From Tenacibaculum haliotis (lineage in GTDB: Bacteria; Bacteroidota; Bacteroidia; Flavobacteriales; Flavobacteriaceae): a DNA stretch of 64,000 nucleotides. The translations under genes and the position numbers were made by a program. The DNA lies in contig NZ_JAOBTH010000024.1 in the NCBI RefSeq assembly GCF_025215075.1, positions 1 through 64,000 on the forward strand, in the 5' to 3' direction. The notes below the pieces were generated by a model, which was not told the DNA's origin, ran no database searches, and saw only the letters and a program-made list of their open reading frames with translations. The first letter of the stretch is position 1. Every line of letters starts with the position of its first letter. This document shows, in pieces, positions 61,700 through 64,000 of this stretch.

Positions 61700-62743
61700 C
61701 TAGTTGTTATTTAAAAATTCATTTAAAAAATTATCAATCAAAACTGGTACTGGAAACTGCTTAATATCTTTCCATAAAATAGTTTTTTTGTTGATAATTG
61801 ATGTTTTTACAATCCAAAATTTTGTAAATAAGTGTTGATGTGATAATTTATGTACAATATCTTTTTTATTAAATAAAGACAATGTTGTTTCTTTAGGAAA
61901 AAGGGTTGCAAACTGTTCGTTATTAACTAATGTTATTTCAGAAATTGGTTCTTCTGTTTCCAGTAACGGAAACTGACACAATCCTTGCCAGATTCCTTTA
62001 CCTACTCTTTCTTCCAAGACTGTTTTTCCATCATCGGAAACAACTACTAAAAAATTAAAATAACGTTTTTTAACTTTTATTTTTTTCTCTTTTACAGGAA
62101 GTTCTTTAATTTGTTTTTTAGCTAAAGCTACACAACTATCTGAAAAAGGACACGAATTACATAACGGATTTTGTGGCTTGCATTGCATTGCACCAAAATC
62201 CATAATTGCTTGATTATAGATTCCTGGTTGCGAAACATCAATTAGTGTTTGTGCTAATTCTTTAAATTCTTTGATTCCTTTAGTAGAATTAATTGGCGTA
62301 TTAATTCCGAAGTAACGTGCTAGAACTCGATATACATTTCCATCAACAACCGCAACAGGCTCATCGTAACAAACAGAAGCTATTGCAGAAGCCGTATAAT
62401 CTCCAATTCCTTTTAACTTTAATAACTCTTTATAATTATCAGGAAAAACACCATTTAACTCATTAGCTATATATTTTGCTGTAAAATGCAAGTTACGTGC
62501 TCGTGAATAATAACCCAGTCCTTGCCATAATTTAAGTACTTTACTTTCATCGGCTTTTGCTAAGTCGAATACCGTTTTAAACTCGCTTGTAAATGTTAGA
62601 AAATAAGGCAATCCTTGAGCTACTCGTGTTTGCTGTAACATGATTTCACTTAACCAAACTAGGTAAGGGTCCTTCGTTTTACGCCAAGGCAAATCTCTTT
62701 TATTTTTTAAATACCAGTGAATAAGTTGATTAGCTGATTTCAT
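61700..62743 (-). CDS. mutY: A/G-specific adenine glycosylase
   Basis: 347 residues. IMLQQTRVAQ near 34, the helix-hairpin-helix LKGIGDYTASAIAS (near 109-122) and catalytic Asp in AVVDGNVYRV (near 130-140), an iron-sulfur loop C-x6-C-x2-C-x5-C (CKPQNPLCNSCPFSDSC near 188-204), and a C-terminal NUDIX-like domain (about 225-345) that reads 8-oxoguanine. It removes A opposite 8-oxoG. First gene of a mutY-ssb-gldE-gldD operon. Confidence 0.96.
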   Translation of the reverse strand: MKSANQLIHWYLKNKRDLPWRKTKDPYLVWLSEIMLQQTRVAQGLPYFLTFTSEFKTVFDLAKADESKVLKLWQGLGYYSRARNLHFTAKYIANELNGVFPDNYKELLKLKGIGDYTASAIASVCYDEPVAVVDGNVYRVLARYFGINTPINSTKGIKEFKELAQTLIDVSQPGIYNQAIMDFGAMQCKPQNPLCNSCPFSDSCVALAKKQIKELPVKEKKIKVKKRYFNFLVVVSDDGKTVLEERVGKGIWQGLCQFPLLETEEPISEITLVNNEQFATLFPKETTLSLFNKKDIVHKLSHQHLFTKFWIVKTSIINKKTILWKDIKQFPVPVLIDNFLNEFLNNN

Positions 62744-62825
62744 TTATGTAAATTGAGCCAGCGAAAATACTGCATTTTATTTAGATATTTTTATTCTTAT
62801 TATTTTCCGAATAGATTAATTATCA

Positions 62826-62833
62826 TATATTTG
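62826..62833 (+). promoter_or_regulatory. -7 box of the HU gene
   Basis: TATATTTG followed by CA, 39 bases before the HU start. No TTG -33 box at the right distance. Confidence 0.55.
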
Positions 62834-62872
62834 CACCCTCATTTTTAAAAATAAATTCAAAATATATATAGA

Positions 62873-63163
62873 ATGACAAAAGCAGATATCGTATCTAAAA
62901 TTTCAGATAAGAGCGGGATTGAAAAAGCGGATGTTTTAGCAACTGTTGAAGCGTTTATGGACGAGGTAAAGGATGCATTAGAGAGCGGAGATAATGTATA
63001 TTTAAGAGGTTTTGGTAGTTTTATCATCAAAACTAGAGCAGAAAAAACTGGTAGAAATATTTCAAAAAATACGACTATTAAGATTCCTGCACACAACATT
63101 CCAGCTTTTAAACCATCAAAAGTGTTTACAGAGGGTGTTAAAACTAAAGTATCTGTAAAATAA
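62873..63163 (+). CDS. HU family DNA-binding protein
   Basis: 96 residues, the normal size for HU. MTKADIVSKISDKSGIEKADV, then VYLRGFGSFIIKTR and the DNA-binding arm GRNISKNTTIKIPAHNIPAFKPS. It bends and packs DNA as a dimer. The small basic gene 55 bases downstream and rng follow, a common order in Flavobacteriia. Confidence 0.95.
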   Translation: MTKADIVSKISDKSGIEKADVLATVEAFMDEVKDALESGDNVYLRGFGSFIIKTRAEKTGRNISKNTTIKIPAHNIPAFKPSKVFTEGVKTKVSVK

Positions 63164-63218
63164 TAAAATTATTAACCAAAGGTCTTTACCGATAAAGACT
63201 TTATAAAACATTTTAATT

Positions 63219-63308
63219 ATGCCAAGCGGTAAAAAAAGAAAGAGAGCTAAGATCTCTACACACAAAAGAAAGAAAAGAGCAAGAGCAAATCGTCACAAGA
63301 AAAAGTAA
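63219..63308 (+). CDS. Very basic 29-residue protein (ribosomal-type)
   Basis: A 29-codon frame beginning MPSGKKRKRAKISTHKRKK and ending RANRHKKK: 16 or more Lys/Arg and three His, no acidic residue. This composition is typical of tiny ribosome-bound proteins such as bTHX or bS22. I recall very similar short proteins next to HU in Bacteroidota, so I take it as real; the assignment to a ribosomal family is inference. A hairpin (63179-63204) lies just upstream and a terminator overlaps its stop codon. Confidence 0.7.
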   Translation: MPSGKKRKRAKISTHKRKKRARANRHKKK

Positions 63309-63325
63309 GCTAACGCTTACTTTTT
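63301..63325 (+). terminator. Terminator after the 29-residue gene
   Basis: AAAAGTAAGC-TAAC-GCTTACTTTT followed by T run. The TAA stop is within the stem, so stop codon and terminator overlap. Confidence 0.8.
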
Positions 63326-63457
63326 CGTTGCTTTTAATAGCTTATTAAGTTCATTGACACTAAGGTTTAGACACCTTAAAATGGTATAAAAATTATACCT
63401 GTTTACAAATTAATCCGTCTTCGTAAAATTTTACGTTGGCACAAAACTATATTCAGA

Positions 63458-64000
63458 ATGAAAACAGAATTAATAATTCGTTCAAATTCTTCTGATATTG
63501 ATTTCGCCTTACTAAGAGATGGTAGACTTACTGAATTAAACAAAGAAACAAGCGATAATAAATTTTCAGTCGGAGATGTTTTTCTAGCAAAAATAGGAAA
63601 AGTGATGACTGGTTTAAACGCCGCTTTTGTAAATGTTGGTTATCCTAAAGATGGTTTTTTACACTATCATGATTTAGGACCGCAAGTACAATCTTTAAAT
63701 AAATTCATTAAGAAGGTAAGCACAGGTAATTATAAAGAATTCACTTTAAAAAACTTTCGTTCTGAGAATGATATCAATAAGGACGGGAAAATTAATGATG
63801 TACTAAAATCAGGTCAAAATTTATTAGTACAAATTGTAAAAGAACCAATATCTACCAAAGGTCCGCGTATTAGCTCGGAACTATCAATAGCTGGTAGGTT
63901 TTTAGTTTTAGTTCCTTTTTCTAACCGAGTATCTGTATCTCAAAAAATAGCAGATCCTAAAGAAAAAGAACGTTTAAAAAAATTAGCAAAAAGCATCAAA
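63458..64000 (+). CDS. rng: RNase E/G family ribonuclease, partial
   Basis: 181 codons from the ATG at 63458, still open at the window edge, so the C-terminal part is missing. The N-terminal MKTELIIRSNSSDIDFALLRDG and the S1 RNA-binding domain (about 34-130, GDVFLAKIGKVMTGLNAAFVNVG and DGFLHYHDL) identify RNase G/E. It would process rRNA and mRNA. The catalytic DEAD-like metal site lies outside the window. Confidence 0.9.
   Translation, partial: MKTELIIRSNSSDIDFALLRDGRLTELNKETSDNKFSVGDVFLAKIGKVMTGLNAAFVNVGYPKDGFLHYHDLGPQVQSLNKFIKKVSTGNYKEFTLKNFRSENDINKDGKINDVLKSGQNLLVQIVKEPISTKGPRISSELSIAGRFLVLVPFSNRVSVSQKIADPKEKERLKKLAKSIK

Noticed and set aside
63436..63451. TTGGCACAAAACTATA upstream of rng as a sigma54 site
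   Set aside because: The -24 half matches, but there is no GC or GT at the -12 position ten bases later.

Overview
The window looks like a chromosome segment of a marine, AT-rich Flavobacteriaceae bacterium (Bacteroidota), most like Tenacibaculum or Polaribacter; the genus is an inference. The evidence is GldD and GldE, a SprE/PorW-type lipoprotein, a TonB receptor with an N-terminal carboxypeptidase-D-like domain, DUF2723, DUF5687, DUF4286, a single-chain glycyl-tRNA synthetase, almost no Shine-Dalgarno sequences, and many -7 boxes of the form TAnnTTTG. No prophage, transposase, integron or CRISPR array was seen. Most of the window is core genome.

Layout. 1-5 kb: DinB-like and ArsC-like genes, a G-tract-rich intergenic region, a large propeller sensor kinase and two identical tRNA-Gln genes. 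5-20 kb: a DUF2723 membrane protein, a cysteine-free thioredoxin, a phosphoesterase, polA, an Ig-like lipoprotein, comF, a methyltransferase, two tandem coiled-coil paralogues and glyS. 20-33 kb: a TonB receptor, ribF, a small HTH protein, serS, a 47-codon gene with a sigma54-like promoter, a TPR protein, DUF4286, rsmA, mgtE, a LysE exporter and a PaaE-type reductase. 33-37.6 kb: a PadR regulator followed by six homologous four-helix membrane proteins. 37.7-49 kb: rsmI, dxs, the F1Fo ATP synthase genes atpB-E-F-H-A-G (beta and epsilon are not here), AtpZ, a DUF6168-like protein, a bactofilin and SprE/PorW. 49-53 kb: an ABC transporter pair, DUF1761, bL27 and a bL21 with an added C-terminal domain. 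53-64 kb: an active/inactive M16 peptidase pair, a DMT exporter, a cysteine-rich HMA lipoprotein, heme A synthase, the mutY-ssb-gldE-gldD operon, HU, a 29-residue very basic protein and the start of an RNase G/E gene.

The best candidate for an undescribed system is the PadR array. The regulator gene has a perfect 13-bp palindrome directly after its -7 box. All six downstream proteins keep Asp24, Glu28, Asp31 and His32 at the same positions in a short N-terminal domain, while their membrane parts have diverged. In the last two members the first 38 residues are identical although silent sites differ, which points to strong selection on that domain. PadR-linked membrane proteins of the DUF1700/HAAS type in Gram-positive bacteria are an architectural analogue; homology to them is not shown here.

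Other points of note are a 17-base G-tract motif shared by two distant intergenic regions, a composite palindromic repeat with three full copies (two flanking part of the PadR array in opposite orientation), promoters that place transcription starts at or beside the ATG, and hairpins inside the ATP synthase operon that could set subunit ratios.
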